A stretch of 5,438 nucleotides of DNA from Desulfovibrionales bacterium (GTDB lineage Bacteria; Desulfobacterota; Desulfovibrionia; Desulfovibrionales; Desulfomicrobiaceae): contig JAAYGZ010000391.1 in assembly GCA_012727515.1 (NCBI GenBank), forward strand, positions 1 to 5,438, given 5' to 3'. Below the pieces are notes generated by a model. The model was not told the DNA's origin, did not search any database, and saw only the letters and a list, made by a program, of their open reading frames with translations. Both the position numbers and the translations under genes were made by a program. Each line of letters opens with the position of its first letter. Positions within the stretch are counted from its first letter, which is position 1. Of this stretch, positions 5,246 through 5,438 are shown piece after piece.

Positions 5246-5438
<193 letters not shown>

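Overview
The window looks like ordinary chromosome from an anaerobic delta-proteobacterial lineage. A sulfate reducer of the Desulfovibrionales type is the best guess. This rests on the gene content (FtsY next to a HDOD protein; a glutaredoxin / ferredoxin:thioredoxin reductase / Nfu-type trio; a GltX with HIGG instead of HIGH) and on moderate GC. No rRNA or other taxonomic marker is present, so the assignment is inference. I see no mobile element, CRISPR array, tRNA or rRNA.

Layout. Bases 1-993 hold the signal-recognition-particle receptor FtsY, missing its N-terminus, which lies off the left edge. After a 123-base gap that can fold into a bulged stem comes a membrane-anchored HDOD-domain protein (1117-2256, +). 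A 212-base stretch without a clear gene follows. Next is a tiny gene with a very good ribosome binding site, encoding a predicted 32-residue single-pass membrane protein (2469-2567, +). A strong inverted repeat and T-rich tract (2574-2646) separate it from a convergent two-gene operon on the minus strand. That operon has a DegT/DnrJ/EryC1/StrS-family PLP aminotransferase (3013-4164) followed by a translationally coupled 126-residue protein carrying an HAW...YDLT motif (2627-3007).

A 160-base divergent intergenic region leads into a tight plus-strand operon. It contains a glutaredoxin-like protein (4325-4579), a ferredoxin:thioredoxin reductase catalytic-chain homologue overlapping it by one base (4579-4929), and a NifU C-terminal-type Fe-S scaffold (4942-5163). 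A textbook intrinsic terminator (5282-5305) closes this operon and touches the Shine-Dalgarno sequence of gltX (glutamyl-tRNA synthetase), of which only the first 41 codons are in the window.

How they may work together. The trio reads as a small thiol-redox module: Nfu could supply the [4Fe-4S] cluster of the reductase, and the reductase could use low-potential ferredoxin electrons to reduce the CxxC of the glutaredoxin-like protein without glutathione. The points most worth a second look are the altered cysteine spacing and CYC motif of the reductase, the terminator/gltX junction, the small membrane protein, the coupled HAW-motif protein, and the foldable leader before the HDOD gene. I did not find a clear-cut new defence or mobile system.
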